In this document: positions 27,713 to 35,672 of the stretch, piece by piece
Position numbering within the stretch: position 1 is the first letter of the stretch
Layout of the letters: each line of letters starts with the position of its first letter
Source of the DNA: JAUXFK01 sp034189035
Lineage (GTDB): Bacteria > Desulfobacterota > UBA8473
Direction: 5' to 3'
Length of the DNA: 47,783 nucleotides
NCBI GenBank assembly: GCA_034189035.1
Contig: JAXHVA010000027.1
Location: 1 to 47,783, forward strand
Made by a program: the position numbers and the translations under genes
The notes under the pieces: model-generated
Seen by the model: the letters and a program-made list of their open reading frames with translations, nothing else
Database searches by the model: none
Told to the model about the DNA's origin: nothing

Positions 27713-28492
27713 CTATCTTATATATTTAAATCTTATCATTTCCTTACCGCAAGTATTCCAAAAGAATTCTTTTTCGTTATTTAACCAATTAGCATAAATA
27801 TGTTTTTTCTGTCCATGAGTGGCGTTTATTATTCTATCAGTATATCCTTTCCATATTGAATAATTAATATCTAAGCTAAGTGGTTTTAAAAGGTGACCTT
27901 TGAAATAATCATAGTTTAATATTAGATCTTCGAATCTAACAGAAAAATCTGCATTTTCACGCATGAATTTATTCTCATTAGCCCACATCCAACATATTTT
28001 TTGAAATCTATCCATTGCATACCATTTATCAGGGCTTATATCTTCTTGTGGAGGAATTATTTTGTTGTATATTTTATCTTTCATAGTAAAAGTATTTCGA
28101 TTTAATACAGATGTTATAACGGCCCTGCCGTCTCGTATAATATGTGTTATTTTAAAAAAAGGAGCTACTTTTTTTAAAGCAACAATATGCCTTCTTAAAG
28201 CCCCATTTACTTCGCCATATCTCAAGCATTTGTTTTTTTGAATTCTATATGCCATCTCTCTGAGCCTAAATCTTATAAGGTACTCCTTGGCAATTTCAGG
28301 ATACATCAATGCTTGTGCATGATAAAATTGTTCATTTGGAATAGGCTCATGAACGACATAATTGTCGGGTACACTGTTTAATATTTGAGTAAATAAAGCT
28401 GTCCCTGTCCGGCCTGTGCTTGTAATTATGAAAGGTTTTTTTTCGTTTAATATCTTTATTGAACTTTCATAATTGGGACTAAGGATTTGCAT
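27713..28492 (-). CDS. Sulfotransferase-family protein
   Basis: A 259-residue PAPS-dependent sulfotransferase. The 5'-phosphosulfate binding loop is ITSTGRTGTALFTQIL (near 22-37), the 3'-phosphate site is in FKITHIIRDGRAVITS, and VRFEDLI lies nearer the C-terminus. It should transfer sulfate to a hydroxyl of the polysaccharide or its precursor. The APS kinase gene cysC lies in the same locus, which supports local PAPS supply. There is no clear ribosome binding site before the ATG. Confidence 0.85.
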   Translation of the reverse strand: MQILSPNYESSIKILNEKKPFIITSTGRTGTALFTQILNSVPDNYVVHEPIPNEQFYHAQALMYPEIAKEYLIRFRLREMAYRIQKNKCLRYGEVNGALRRHIVALKKVAPFFKITHIIRDGRAVITSVLNRNTFTMKDKIYNKIIPPQEDISPDKWYAMDRFQKICWMWANENKFMRENADFSVRFEDLILNYDYFKGHLLKPLSLDINYSIWKGYTDRIINATHGQKKHIYANWLNNEKEFFWNTCGKEMIRFKYIR

Positions 28493-28571
28493 AAAAAAAA
28501 ATAAGTTAATCGTGGATTTATGTTTATCTTTGATAAATAATATGCAGTCTTAAAGAATACATTGCTGTTAA

Positions 28572-29240
28572 TCATGATTTCCTCGCTACAACCATATACA
28601 TCCACGTCCATTGTTCTGTTTTATCTACTTTATCAAGAAGGTAGCTTACGCCTTGAATAGTCAGTCCCAGTAGCAGTATTACAGGAATATATCTCAAAGG
28701 CCCCCGGTTGAAACGATATATGTTGTAAACAAACAGTTGCCCGAAAGTTACCCAAAAACCAGACAGTGCCTTTATTTCAATAATTTCAAAGGCTGCTTTT
28801 TCAAACATATATTTAAGACCGTATTTCGAGTAACGAAAAAAATCCCTTGGTTCTTCGTGCAGATGCCAGATAAACGGGACAGAATAGATGGCTATCCCCC
28901 CCAGTTTCAGGACACGCCGGCATTCTTTAATAGCCAATTCAGGGTCTTCCAAATGTTCCAAAACAGCGGTGCATAGAGCGCAGTCAAACTCTTCATCTTC
29001 GGCAGGAATATTATAAGCAGTGCCAAATCGATCAATTTTGGACTTATCATGTAAGGTTTCCTGGTGGTCAACGCCGATGTGTTCCGTTACATAAGGAGCA
29101 AGAAGGTCTTTATACGGTTTGGAGCCACAGCCGATATCGATTAAGCGGCCGGAAAGATATTCTAATGCATATTGACTGAGCAGTCGGTTGTGGATTCGGT
29201 TGACCAGAATATTTTTTATCCCTTCTGCTTTTTGTCTCAT
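28572..29240 (-). CDS. Class I SAM-dependent methyltransferase
   Basis: A 222-residue Methyltransf_11-type enzyme. The SAM motif I is LIDIGCGSKPYKDLL (near 33-47). It also has CTAVLEHLEDPELAIKECRR, then VLKLGGIAIYSVPF. The C-terminal part contains a hydrophobic stretch (YIPVILLLGLTIQGVSYLL), so it may be membrane-associated. It may methylate a sugar of the repeat unit or cap the chain; the target is not known. Confidence 0.87.
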   Translation of the reverse strand: MRQKAEGIKNILVNRIHNRLLSQYALEYLSGRLIDIGCGSKPYKDLLAPYVTEHIGVDHQETLHDKSKIDRFGTAYNIPAEDEEFDCALCTAVLEHLEDPELAIKECRRVLKLGGIAIYSVPFIWHLHEEPRDFFRYSKYGLKYMFEKAAFEIIEIKALSGFWVTFGQLFVYNIYRFNRGPLRYIPVILLLGLTIQGVSYLLDKVDKTEQWTWMYMVVARKS

Positions 29241-29408
29241 CAGTCATATGATTTAAAATGGCTATTGAGTTAATCCCGAATAAAAAGAAACTTCTTAGCC
29301 CAAGTTCATGATTAAAAAAGACTTCTTTTAAAAAATCTCTTTTCTAATTTTTTTTAGAATCGAGACGTTACCCATAATTTTCCGAAGTGAAGTTAATAGC
29401 CATTACAT

Positions 29409-30263
29409 TTATTTAGTTATTGTTTCTTTTTTTATCGGAATAAACTTTGCGTCAGGTAATAAGAAACGCATAAATTGATATTCTAATTTAGTGTGTTTTT
29501 TGAAGTATGTCCTATCAGCCACATTGAAAATAGTAGCATTTTTAGATATGGAAGACATTTGTTCTGAATTAGTAACTATCTTTAAAATGTCATCTATATT
29601 ATGTACTTTATATATATCAGCAAAAGTTCTTAAACGTTCTTGCATATAGGATACCCTTTCGTCTATTGTCGAAAATCTGAATTGGGATCCAACTTTTTGT
29701 GTTATATCTATAGCAGGTATCCCAGCATAAACATGATCTGCTTTCATATCTTTTGTTATTACAGACCCAAGCATAGCTATACTACGAGTTCCAATTTTTA
29801 CAGGTGATACCAAACAGTGGCCAACAAACCAAACGTCATCTTCAATTATCAGTGGTTTGCTACTATGAAAGCGACAACCATACATTACATCACCAAACTT
29901 CATATGAGTCCAAAGTTGGCTATGGGCTCCTATACCAACATTATTTCCAATTATAGTTTTCCCTTGGGCATCAATTATCGAAGAAGTCCCTAACCAGAAA
30001 TTATGCCCAATATTTAAAATGCCAGGTCCTGGGAAAAAGCAATAATCATAAATTGTAGCATAATCACCTATTTCAAAAACATCCGAGTTAATTATTATAT
30101 TATTATTAAATATTACACCATCTCCGATACGAACTCTCTTACAATTAAAAACTACATTTTTCCCAAATTGAACATTAGAACCAATTCTTACATCACTTGT
30201 TCCAAAGTATGGCCTTTCAAATAGACATTTTTTTATTTTTTTGATAATCTTATTTTTTAGCAT
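29409..30263 (-). CDS. Left-handed beta-helix acyltransferase
   Basis: A 284-residue protein with hexapeptide repeats from about residue 24 to 180 (patterns such as VRIGSNVQFGKNVVF and TIIGNNVGIGAHSQL). The repeats are those of LbetaH O- or N-acyltransferases. The C-terminal 90 residues are not repeats and are not recognised. Its ATG overlaps the stop of the upstream aminotransferase gene by seven bases. It probably acetylates the amino sugar made by that enzyme. Confidence 0.84.
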   Translation of the reverse strand: MLKNKIIKKIKKCLFERPYFGTSDVRIGSNVQFGKNVVFNCKRVRIGDGVIFNNNIIINSDVFEIGDYATIYDYCFFPGPGILNIGHNFWLGTSSIIDAQGKTIIGNNVGIGAHSQLWTHMKFGDVMYGCRFHSSKPLIIEDDVWFVGHCLVSPVKIGTRSIAMLGSVITKDMKADHVYAGIPAIDITQKVGSQFRFSTIDERVSYMQERLRTFADIYKVHNIDDILKIVTNSEQMSSISKNATIFNVADRTYFKKHTKLEYQFMRFLLPDAKFIPIKKETITK

Positions 30264-31426
30264 ATAATTTTTTTTACTGTTTTCATTACATCTTGTATAT
30301 CCTCATCCATCAGTTTTGCCGACAGCGGCAAACTAACTGTCTGGCGGCCGATACGCATGGCATTCGGATAATCCTCCGGCTTCCAGCCAAATATTTTTTG
30401 ATAAAAAGGATGCTCTGGAATGCTTAAGTAATGCACGCCCACGCCTATATTATTTGCGGTCATGGCATTTAAAAACTCATCGCGGCTGATACCGGTTTTT
30501 TCCTTGTCTATTAGCATTGTATAGAGATGGTAGGCGTGTCTTGTATCCGGCTCTACCGGCGCAGGCAAACCAACAGGCAAATCTGAGAAAGCATCATTAT
30601 ATACCTCCCATATCTTCTGCCTTCTTTGCCAGTTGGCTTCCACCCTTTTAAGCTGGTGTATCCCAATAGCCGCCTGCAAGTCGATCATGTTGTATTTATA
30701 TCCGCATTCTTCCACATAATAGTGCTTATAACCTTCATCGCTAAAACGACTCCACGCATCCCTGCTCATGCCGTGAAGGCCAAGCATCTTGATCCGAGCA
30801 ATATCATCTTCTTTTTTAGCAATAACCATCCCGCCTTCGCCGGTAACCACATTCTTTGTCACATAAAAGGAAAAACAGCCGAAATCACCAAAAGTCCCCG
30901 CCTTACGCCCCTTGTATTCTGTTTCTATTGCATGGGCACAGTCTTCTATTATTTTTAGGTTATGTTTTTTTGCGATATCATAGAGCATACCCATATTGCA
31001 GGAACGCCCCCCAAAATGTACAGGTAAAATTGCCCTGGTTTTCGATGTAATCTTTTTTTCTACTTGCTCAGGATCAATATTCATAGTAGCAGGATCAACG
31101 TCAGCAAGCACAGGCTTTACTCCTGCATGTATTATAGCGTTGATCGTAGCGCAAAAGGTCATTGGAGTTGTGATTACATCATCTCCAGAGTTAAGCTCAG
31201 CTGCAAGCATACTCAAATGAAGTGCTGCCGTACAGGAATTAACAGCAGCGCAATATTTTATACCTTTGTACTTTGCAAAATCCACCTCAAACCGCTTCAC
31301 CTTGGGACCAGTACCAAGCCATCCAGACTTCATGCTGGCAACCACTTCGTCAATCTCCTCGTCCTCGATGGCTGGAGCGCCAAAAACAAGAAAGTTATTT
31401 TTCCCTCTAATCGGTTTAAATACCAT
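30257..31426 (-). CDS. DegT/DnrJ/EryC1/StrS aminotransferase (PseC/ArnB-like)
   Basis: PLP-dependent sugar aminotransferase of 389 residues. It has GWLGTGPKVKRFE, AVNSCTAALHLSML, the IIEDCAHAIE segment, and the PLP lysine in FYVTKNVVTGEGGM. The C-terminus ends RQTVSLPLSAKLMDEDI. The pattern fits enzymes that make 4-amino sugars for glycans (PseC, ArnB, Per). It is coupled to the acyltransferase gene. A damaged partial relative of its 3' end lies at 32244-32360. Confidence 0.9.
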   Translation of the reverse strand: MVFKPIRGKNNFLVFGAPAIEDEEIDEVVASMKSGWLGTGPKVKRFEVDFAKYKGIKYCAAVNSCTAALHLSMLAAELNSGDDVITTPMTFCATINAIIHAGVKPVLADVDPATMNIDPEQVEKKITSKTRAILPVHFGGRSCNMGMLYDIAKKHNLKIIEDCAHAIETEYKGRKAGTFGDFGCFSFYVTKNVVTGEGGMVIAKKEDDIARIKMLGLHGMSRDAWSRFSDEGYKHYYVEECGYKYNMIDLQAAIGIHQLKRVEANWQRRQKIWEVYNDAFSDLPVGLPAPVEPDTRHAYHLYTMLIDKEKTGISRDEFLNAMTANNIGVGVHYLSIPEHPFYQKIFGWKPEDYPNAMRIGRQTVSLPLSAKLMDEDIQDVMKTVKKIIC

Positions 31427-31605
31427 TTGACATCTCTCAATTAAAGAAGTAAAGAGAATAGAGATTAAGGCCCTTAAAGAACCAAAAATCTTATTCTATC
31501 AGTAAAAATTGATAAATTCAGAAACATACGATGTTTTTCTGAGTTATTTAAAACTTCAAATCATCCACTTGCTGGAATCAGATCATCCTCTGATTTAAAA
31601 CAAAA

Positions 31606-31725
31606 TCAATAGCTACACTTTAAGCCTTCACCGAAAAACTTGAACCATTGCACACAAATTTCATGTCTGGATTCGCTACGATCTATAAGAGTAACCTAGG
31701 GGCCAGTATCCAGGATTGCCTTTAT
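31606..31725 (-). pseudogene. Broken PIN-domain toxin next to its antitoxin
   Basis: The frame after the RHH antitoxin encodes KAILDTGPL at the very start, then, one base out of phase, VTLIDRSESRHEICVQWFKF. Together these give the standard N-terminus of a VapC-type PIN ribonuclease, including the first catalytic aspartate. Three defects are visible. The start codon position reads ATA, one extra base after GGCCCCCT shifts the frame, and a TGA ends it after about 40 codons. The rest of the toxin is absent. See the matching finding. Confidence 0.68.
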
Positions 31726-31991
31726 CTATCCCTATTCTTTATTTTTCTTATCAGATGCTCTCTATGCCGCTGCCCGAGATCAGTGATCCCACTTTCTGCT
31801 ACACCGAGAAGATGTATAATCCTTTTGTATGGTTTTGTCTCACTTCGTCCACAATGAAAATCTTCTACAAATTTGTTAATCACCATCCTCGTCACATCCG
31901 ACTTCTTCAGGCCAAGTTGGCTGGCAATTTGCTCAATCCTTAACATCTGCTCATCCAAGATTCTTATTGTAAGTTTCATTTTCCCACTCAT
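31722..31991 (-). CDS. Ribbon-helix-helix antitoxin (CopG-type)
   Basis: An 89-residue protein (85 from a second ATG). It has the RHH pattern MKLTIRILDEQ (strand), then RIEQIASQLGLKKSDVTRM (two helices). The C-terminus GVAESGITDLGQRHREHL matches the toxin-binding tail of RHH antitoxins paired with PIN toxins. It is intact, while the toxin gene behind it is broken. It should bind DNA as a dimer and repress its own promoter; a candidate operator lies at 32003-32012. Confidence 0.78.
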   Translation of the reverse strand: MSGKMKLTIRILDEQMLRIEQIASQLGLKKSDVTRMVINKFVEDFHCGRSETKPYKRIIHLLGVAESGITDLGQRHREHLIRKIKNRDR

Positions 31992-32002
31992 AATTCGATA
32001 CT

Positions 32003-32012
32003 TGTGATCACA
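32003..32012. promoter_or_regulatory. Perfect palindrome upstream of the RHH antitoxin
   Basis: TGTGATCACA is a perfect 10-bp palindrome 12 bases before the RHH start codon. Its size and position suit an operator for the RHH dimer. Nothing else in the window repeats it, so this is a guess from position. Confidence 0.3.
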
Positions 32013-32141
32013 CTGTAGTCTTTTTAATCTCGCATGTCAATATGTTATAGGAAAATAGGCAGGGGAAAACAAATACAACGGCTATTTTGTTTTCGCAGGT
32101 GACACTCAATAAGTAAACATCCGGCAGGAATATGCAGGAAT

Positions 32142-32256
32142 TTATTCAATCTTGTCCTTAAACTGCGCCACTAGATCCTTCATCAACGTATAGTATCCTT
32201 GTATCTCGCTATAAATGAGCTGAGCGACTTCTTCCTTATATTTTCAATCTTTCCAT
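32142..32256 (-). pseudogene. HEPN-domain remnant (partner of a minimal nucleotidyltransferase)
   Basis: The first codons read MERLKI, as in HEPN partners of MNT nucleotidyltransferases, then a stop. One base out of phase the DNA continues KEEVAQLIYSEIQGYYTLMK and ends DLVAQFKDKIE. This matches the last helix of HI0074-type HEPN proteins. The middle of the protein is missing. It overlaps the end of the chimeric fragment at 32244-32360. Confidence 0.55.
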
Positions 32257-32267
32257 ATCACCGCCTC
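32243..32267. repeat. 25-bp direct repeat, copy A
   Basis: A 25-base stretch, identical to 33075-33099, that covers the end of the nucleotidyltransferase frame (AVIWKD, stop) and the start of the HEPN frame (MERLK). In copy A it is joined to a DegT aminotransferase tail instead of a nucleotidyltransferase. This points to recombination or deletion at the repeat. Confidence 0.75.
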
Positions 32268-32360
32268 GGCCAGATCCCCTACATCCTCATCCATCAATTT
32301 TGACGAAAGGGACAGACTCACTGCCTGCCGGCCGATAAGCATGATATTTAAGAATTCATC
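32244..32360 (-). pseudogene. DegT aminotransferase tail fused to a nucleotidyltransferase end
   Basis: The minus-strand frame reads DEFLNIMLIGRQAVSL, then SKLMDEDVGDL and AEAVIWKD, then stop. The first part matches the intact aminotransferase at 30257-31426 (DEFLNAM ... NAMRIGRQTVSL, SAKLMDED), but the roughly 40 codons between the two NAM sites are missing. The last codons are those of an MNT nucleotidyltransferase, entering through the 25-bp repeat. It is therefore a double remnant, not a functional gene. Confidence 0.65.
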
Positions 32361-32364
32361 AAAT

Positions 32365-32793
32365 TTACATAGTAATCAATTGTATCTTTTTAAATTTTTT
32401 AAAATCATTGATATTTAAAGTAAATAGAGTCTGAATTGAGTTGGCTGTCATTACAGCAATAATATTTGCGTCATGAATGCTTTTCCCTTTAATGTTATAG
32501 GTTTTAATTAATTCCACAAGGATTTTTGTAACCTCCTCGGTTTCATCAGCTACCTGAAAAAGACTTCCCCACTTTTCTATATCTGAGGCAATCTCTTTAG
32601 GAGATAAGGGCTTTTCCACAATTCAGTGCCTGGTCATGACAACCGCATACTCCCTCAATACCTGCCTTGAAATCCATAATTCACTTTTCCCTGCTATTTC
32701 CTTAAAGGTTTTTGCAACTTCAATATGAAAAGGCGAATCTTCATTGGCTAAATAAACAAGGATATTTGTGTCAAAAAATATCTTATCTGGCAT
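32365..32793 (-). pseudogene. vapC: VapC-type PIN toxin with in-frame TGA at codon 57
   Basis: The full frame is 143 codons, normal for VapC. It opens MPDKIFFDTNILVYLANED (first catalytic aspartate in FFDTN) and ends with SIHDANIIAVM, then LFTLNINDFKKF, carrying the remaining acidic residues. Codon 57 is TGA (32623-32625), directly after VMTRH, and the reading frame continues unchanged behind it. A GTG two codons later could start only the C-terminal half, which lacks the first aspartate. The toxin is most likely inactive unless the stop is read through. It overlaps the antitoxin gene by 11 bases. Confidence 0.8.
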
Positions 32794-32998
32794 CGGTATA
32801 GATATCCTCTCTACAGAGCGTACTCAATATTTTTCCTACTCTGTGCTTAGGCGCTTGTGCTAATAATTCATCAACCGGAATAAGCCGGTTTTCTTTTTTT
32901 AGAATAATGATCTCCACTTCCCCCTCAGGCATATCAGGGACATGAAGAACGATCGTCTTATTATCTCCGATTCTTGCCTTTAATTTCTTTGCTAACAT
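32783..32998 (-). CDS. vapB: VapB-type antitoxin
   Basis: A 71-residue protein. The N-terminal half KLKARIGDNKTIVLHVPD resembles short antitoxin DNA-binding segments. The tail RVGKILSTLCREDIYTDAR is a typical toxin-neutralising end. GGGGG lies just before the ATG. It overlaps the disrupted vapC gene, the standard order for such modules. The open frame is intact. Confidence 0.75.
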   Translation of the reverse strand: MLAKKLKARIGDNKTIVLHVPDMPEGEVEIIILKKENRLIPVDELLAQAPKHRVGKILSTLCREDIYTDAR

Positions 32999-33025
32999 TT
33001 ACAACCCCCTTCAGAATGTTGCGAG

Positions 33026-33201
33026 CTATCTAACCTGTCTGTTTGATTGGTCAAATATGCTAAGGAGTTTTATCTTCAATCTTTCCATATCACCGCCTCT
33101 TTTAGGGCTTCCTGCTGAAATTCTTTTGAAACCTCAGAAAAGTTTACTATTTCAACTTTGTAAGGAATATTCAGATCTTCTATCCTTTCTCTAAGAAGGG
33201 T
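33026..33201 (-). pseudogene. MNT nucleotidyltransferase 3' end and HEPN 5' end, both truncated
   Basis: From 33201 to 33076 the frame reads LLRERIEDLNIPYKVEIVNF and ends EALKEAVIWKD, the C-terminus of a minimal nucleotidyltransferase. Overlapping it, from 33088, begins MERLKIKL, the start of a HEPN partner, which stops after 20 codons. The catalytic GSxxxxxxxxxD part of the nucleotidyltransferase is missing. This is a second remnant of the module also seen at 32142-32256. Confidence 0.6.
33075..33099. repeat. 25-bp direct repeat, copy B
   Basis: Identical to 32243-32267. In this copy the sequence sits in its natural place, over the overlap of the nucleotidyltransferase end and the HEPN start. 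Confidence 0.75.
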
Positions 33202-33314
33202 TTCCCTTTATCCTGAAGGCTAAAGGGGGCTAAAAAGCAATATTGACTCACTTTAGTGGATAGATTCCGGCTTTTCGCACCAAACATGGCTTCAAAATGA
33301 GTCGTATTCCCTTT

Positions 33315-34304
33315 TTACGAAGAGTCTTCAGCCTTCAGCCTTTCCACCTGCGTAGTTACATCGGATTTATCGGATTCTTTTTTATACCATTCAATGGTTC
33401 TTTTTAGCCCTTGTTCAAAGTCTGTATTTGCTGTAAATCCAAACTCATTTTTTGCCCTGGATGTATCGAGCATCCTTCTTGGCTGACCATCAGGCTTAGA
33501 GTCATCCCAGACGATCTCCCCTTTAAAGCCACTTAAATCCACAATCAGATGCACCAGGTCTTTTATGCGTATTTCAAAACCAGCCCCAATATTTACGGGG
33601 TCACTCTTATTGTATTTCTCTGCTGCTAAGAGTATACCTTGTGCTGCGTCTTCTACGTAGAGAAACTCTCGGGTGGGTCTGCCTGTTCCCCATACGATGA
33701 TCTCCTTTTTCCCGGTTTTTATCGCATCCACGCATTTCTTAATCAGGGCTGGGATAACATGGGAAGATTCAGGATCGAAATTGTCATTGGGCCCGTAGAG
33801 ATTTACAGGAAAAAGGCAGATAGAATTAAACCCATACTGCTGGCGATAGGCCTGTGATTGTACAAGGAGCATCTTCTTTGCCAGACCATAGGGTGCATTC
33901 GTCTCTTCAGGGTATCCGTTCCACAGATCGTCCTCTTTAAAAGGCACGGATGCGAATTTAGGATATGCACAGATCGTTCCAATGGCGATAAACTTATCGA
34001 TTCCATGCTGCCTTCCTATCTCCATCATCTGAACACCCATCATCAAATTGTCATAGAAGAACTTGCCGGGATTATTCCTGTTTGCACCGATGCCTCCGAC
34101 TTTGGCAGCAAGATGGATGACGACCTGTGGGTTTGCATCTTCGTAAATCCGCCTTACCCCTTCCATAGAGACCAGATCATAGTCCCTGCTTCTTGGAATA
34201 AAAATATTTCTGCAACCCCTATCTTTAAGCTTCTCAATTACAAACGAACCGAGAAAACCGGCACCACCGGTTATGAGAACTCGTTTATCAACCCAAAAAG
34301 ACAT
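33315..34304 (-). CDS. fcl: GDP-L-fucose synthase
   Basis: A 329-residue NADPH-dependent epimerase-reductase that turns GDP-4-keto-6-deoxy-mannose into GDP-L-fucose. The nucleotide-binding motif is ITGGAGFLGSFV, the catalytic YxxxK lies in APYGLAKKML, and the family segments HLAAKVGGIGANR and NLYGPNDNFDPESSHV are present. An AGGGAA site precedes the ATG. gmd lies upstream on the same strand, so the two steps are encoded together; GDP-mannose must be made by genes elsewhere. Confidence 0.95.
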   Translation of the reverse strand: MSFWVDKRVLITGGAGFLGSFVIEKLKDRGCRNIFIPRSRDYDLVSMEGVRRIYEDANPQVVIHLAAKVGGIGANRNNPGKFFYDNLMMGVQMMEIGRQHGIDKFIAIGTICAYPKFASVPFKEDDLWNGYPEETNAPYGLAKKMLLVQSQAYRQQYGFNSICLFPVNLYGPNDNFDPESSHVIPALIKKCVDAIKTGKKEIIVWGTGRPTREFLYVEDAAQGILLAAEKYNKSDPVNIGAGFEIRIKDLVHLIVDLSGFKGEIVWDDSKPDGQPRRMLDTSRAKNEFGFTANTDFEQGLKRTIEWYKKESDKSDVTTQVERLKAEDSS

Positions 34305-34375
34305 AGGCGCTTCCCTTTCAATTACTTACCCAAACGATCGTCTTCAAACGACTTGAGACCTTTGCACAACCTGCC

Positions 34376-34564
34376 GAGAGCTTTGAAGAGGTCCCCAAAG
34401 AGCGAATTCATAGATTTTTTGGGGAACCCACCTTGGTGAGCGGAATATAGAAAATTCACATGTTTAAGACCCGTTGGGCGAGTTTGTGAATTTTCATTGG
34501 AGCAAGCTTAAGTGGGTCAAAAAATGTATGCTGAAGCGAAAAGGGGTACTTTTTCAAAGCTCTC
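34376..34564 (-). repeat. Palindromic repeat-family copy between gmd and fcl
   Basis: Outer arms begin GAGAGCTTTGAA on both strands (34376-34396 and 34543-34564, about 21 bases, imperfect). Inside is a perfect 11-bp stem (34450-34460 with 34485-34495). Its loop, read on the minus strand, contains AAACTCGCCCAA. A CCCCAAA/TTTGGGG hairpin lies to its left. The inner part resembles the element at 38488-38685. No transposase frame is present, so it is a non-autonomous or relic element. Confidence 0.6.
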
Positions 34565-34572
34565 ACTTGAGT

Positions 34573-35604
34573 CTAAGGACGATCGCTTTTCGATTCATCT
34601 TGATACTTGGCTGTACCGTTCAAGATAATCTTCTCATTTTCCAGATCAGAATCCACCATCATCCTCACTAGATTCTTGAATCTCACCTTCGGTTTCCAAC
34701 CCAATTCCCTTTTTGCCTTGCTTGCATCTCCGATTAATACCTCTACCTCAGTGGGGCGGAAGTACCTTTGATCGATCTCAACATACTCCTTCCAGTCAAG
34801 GTTCAAATAAGAGAAGGTCTCTTCAAGAAACTCTCTTACCGAATGGGTCTCACCTGTAGCGATAACATAATCATCGGGCTTATCCTGCTGTAGCATTACC
34901 CACATGGCCTCTACAAATTCCTTTGCAAATCCCCAGTCTCTCTTTGCATCTAAATTCCCAAGGTAGAGCTTCTTTTCGAGCCCCAATTTGATCCGTGCAG
35001 CAGCCCGTGTTATCTTACGGGTCACAAAGGTCTCTCCTCTTCGTGGGGATTCATGGTTAAAGAGGATACCATTGCAGGCGAACATATCATACCCGTCTCT
35101 ATAGTTCCTGACCATCCAGTAAGCGTAAACCTTTGCAGCAGCATACGGGCTCCTTGGTCTCATAGGTGTATTCTCATTCTGTGGAGCTGGGGCATCTCCA
35201 AACATCTCACTTGACGATGCCTGATAAAACCTCGTTTGAATACCGCTCCTCCTTATCGCATCTAAAAGCCTTGTGGTTCCAATCCCCGTAATATCACCCG
35301 TAAATTCAGGCATATCAAAGCTGACCCTTACATGGCTCTGCGCACCTAGATGGTAAACCTCATCCGGTTGAATATTATAGATCAGGTTGGTCAACTGGCC
35401 GGAATCATTGAGATCCCCATAATGGAGAAATAGACGGCCCCCAAGAAGATGAGGGTCCTGGTAGAGGTGGTCAATCCTGGATGTGTTAAATGTACTTGCC
35501 CTTCTGATCAACCCGTGAATTTCATAATCATTTGATAAAAGCAATTCTGCCAGGTATGATCCGTCCTGTCCGGTTATGCCTGTAATCAGTGCCTTCTTTT
35601 TCAC
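34573..35604 (-). CDS. gmd: GDP-mannose 4,6-dehydratase
   Basis: A 343-residue SDR-family dehydratase that makes GDP-4-keto-6-deoxy-D-mannose. It opens KALITGITGQDGSYLAELLL and has GLIRRAS, the SSSEMFG segment, the catalytic YAAAKVYAYW, and NGILFNHESPRRGETFVTRK. The length is close to family average. The start is GTG behind a G-rich site. It provides the substrate of fcl. Confidence 0.97.
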   Translation of the reverse strand: MKKKALITGITGQDGSYLAELLLSNDYEIHGLIRRASTFNTSRIDHLYQDPHLLGGRLFLHYGDLNDSGQLTNLIYNIQPDEVYHLGAQSHVRVSFDMPEFTGDITGIGTTRLLDAIRRSGIQTRFYQASSSEMFGDAPAPQNENTPMRPRSPYAAAKVYAYWMVRNYRDGYDMFACNGILFNHESPRRGETFVTRKITRAAARIKLGLEKKLYLGNLDAKRDWGFAKEFVEAMWVMLQQDKPDDYVIATGETHSVREFLEETFSYLNLDWKEYVEIDQRYFRPTEVEVLIGDASKAKRELGWKPKVRFKNLVRMMVDSDLENEKIILNGTAKYQDESKSDRP

Positions 35605-35672
35605 AATGAAATCCCCCTCCCCCCTTTTTCATTACAAAACGCTAAATTCCATTGTCTTGCGTTACAGGTCCT

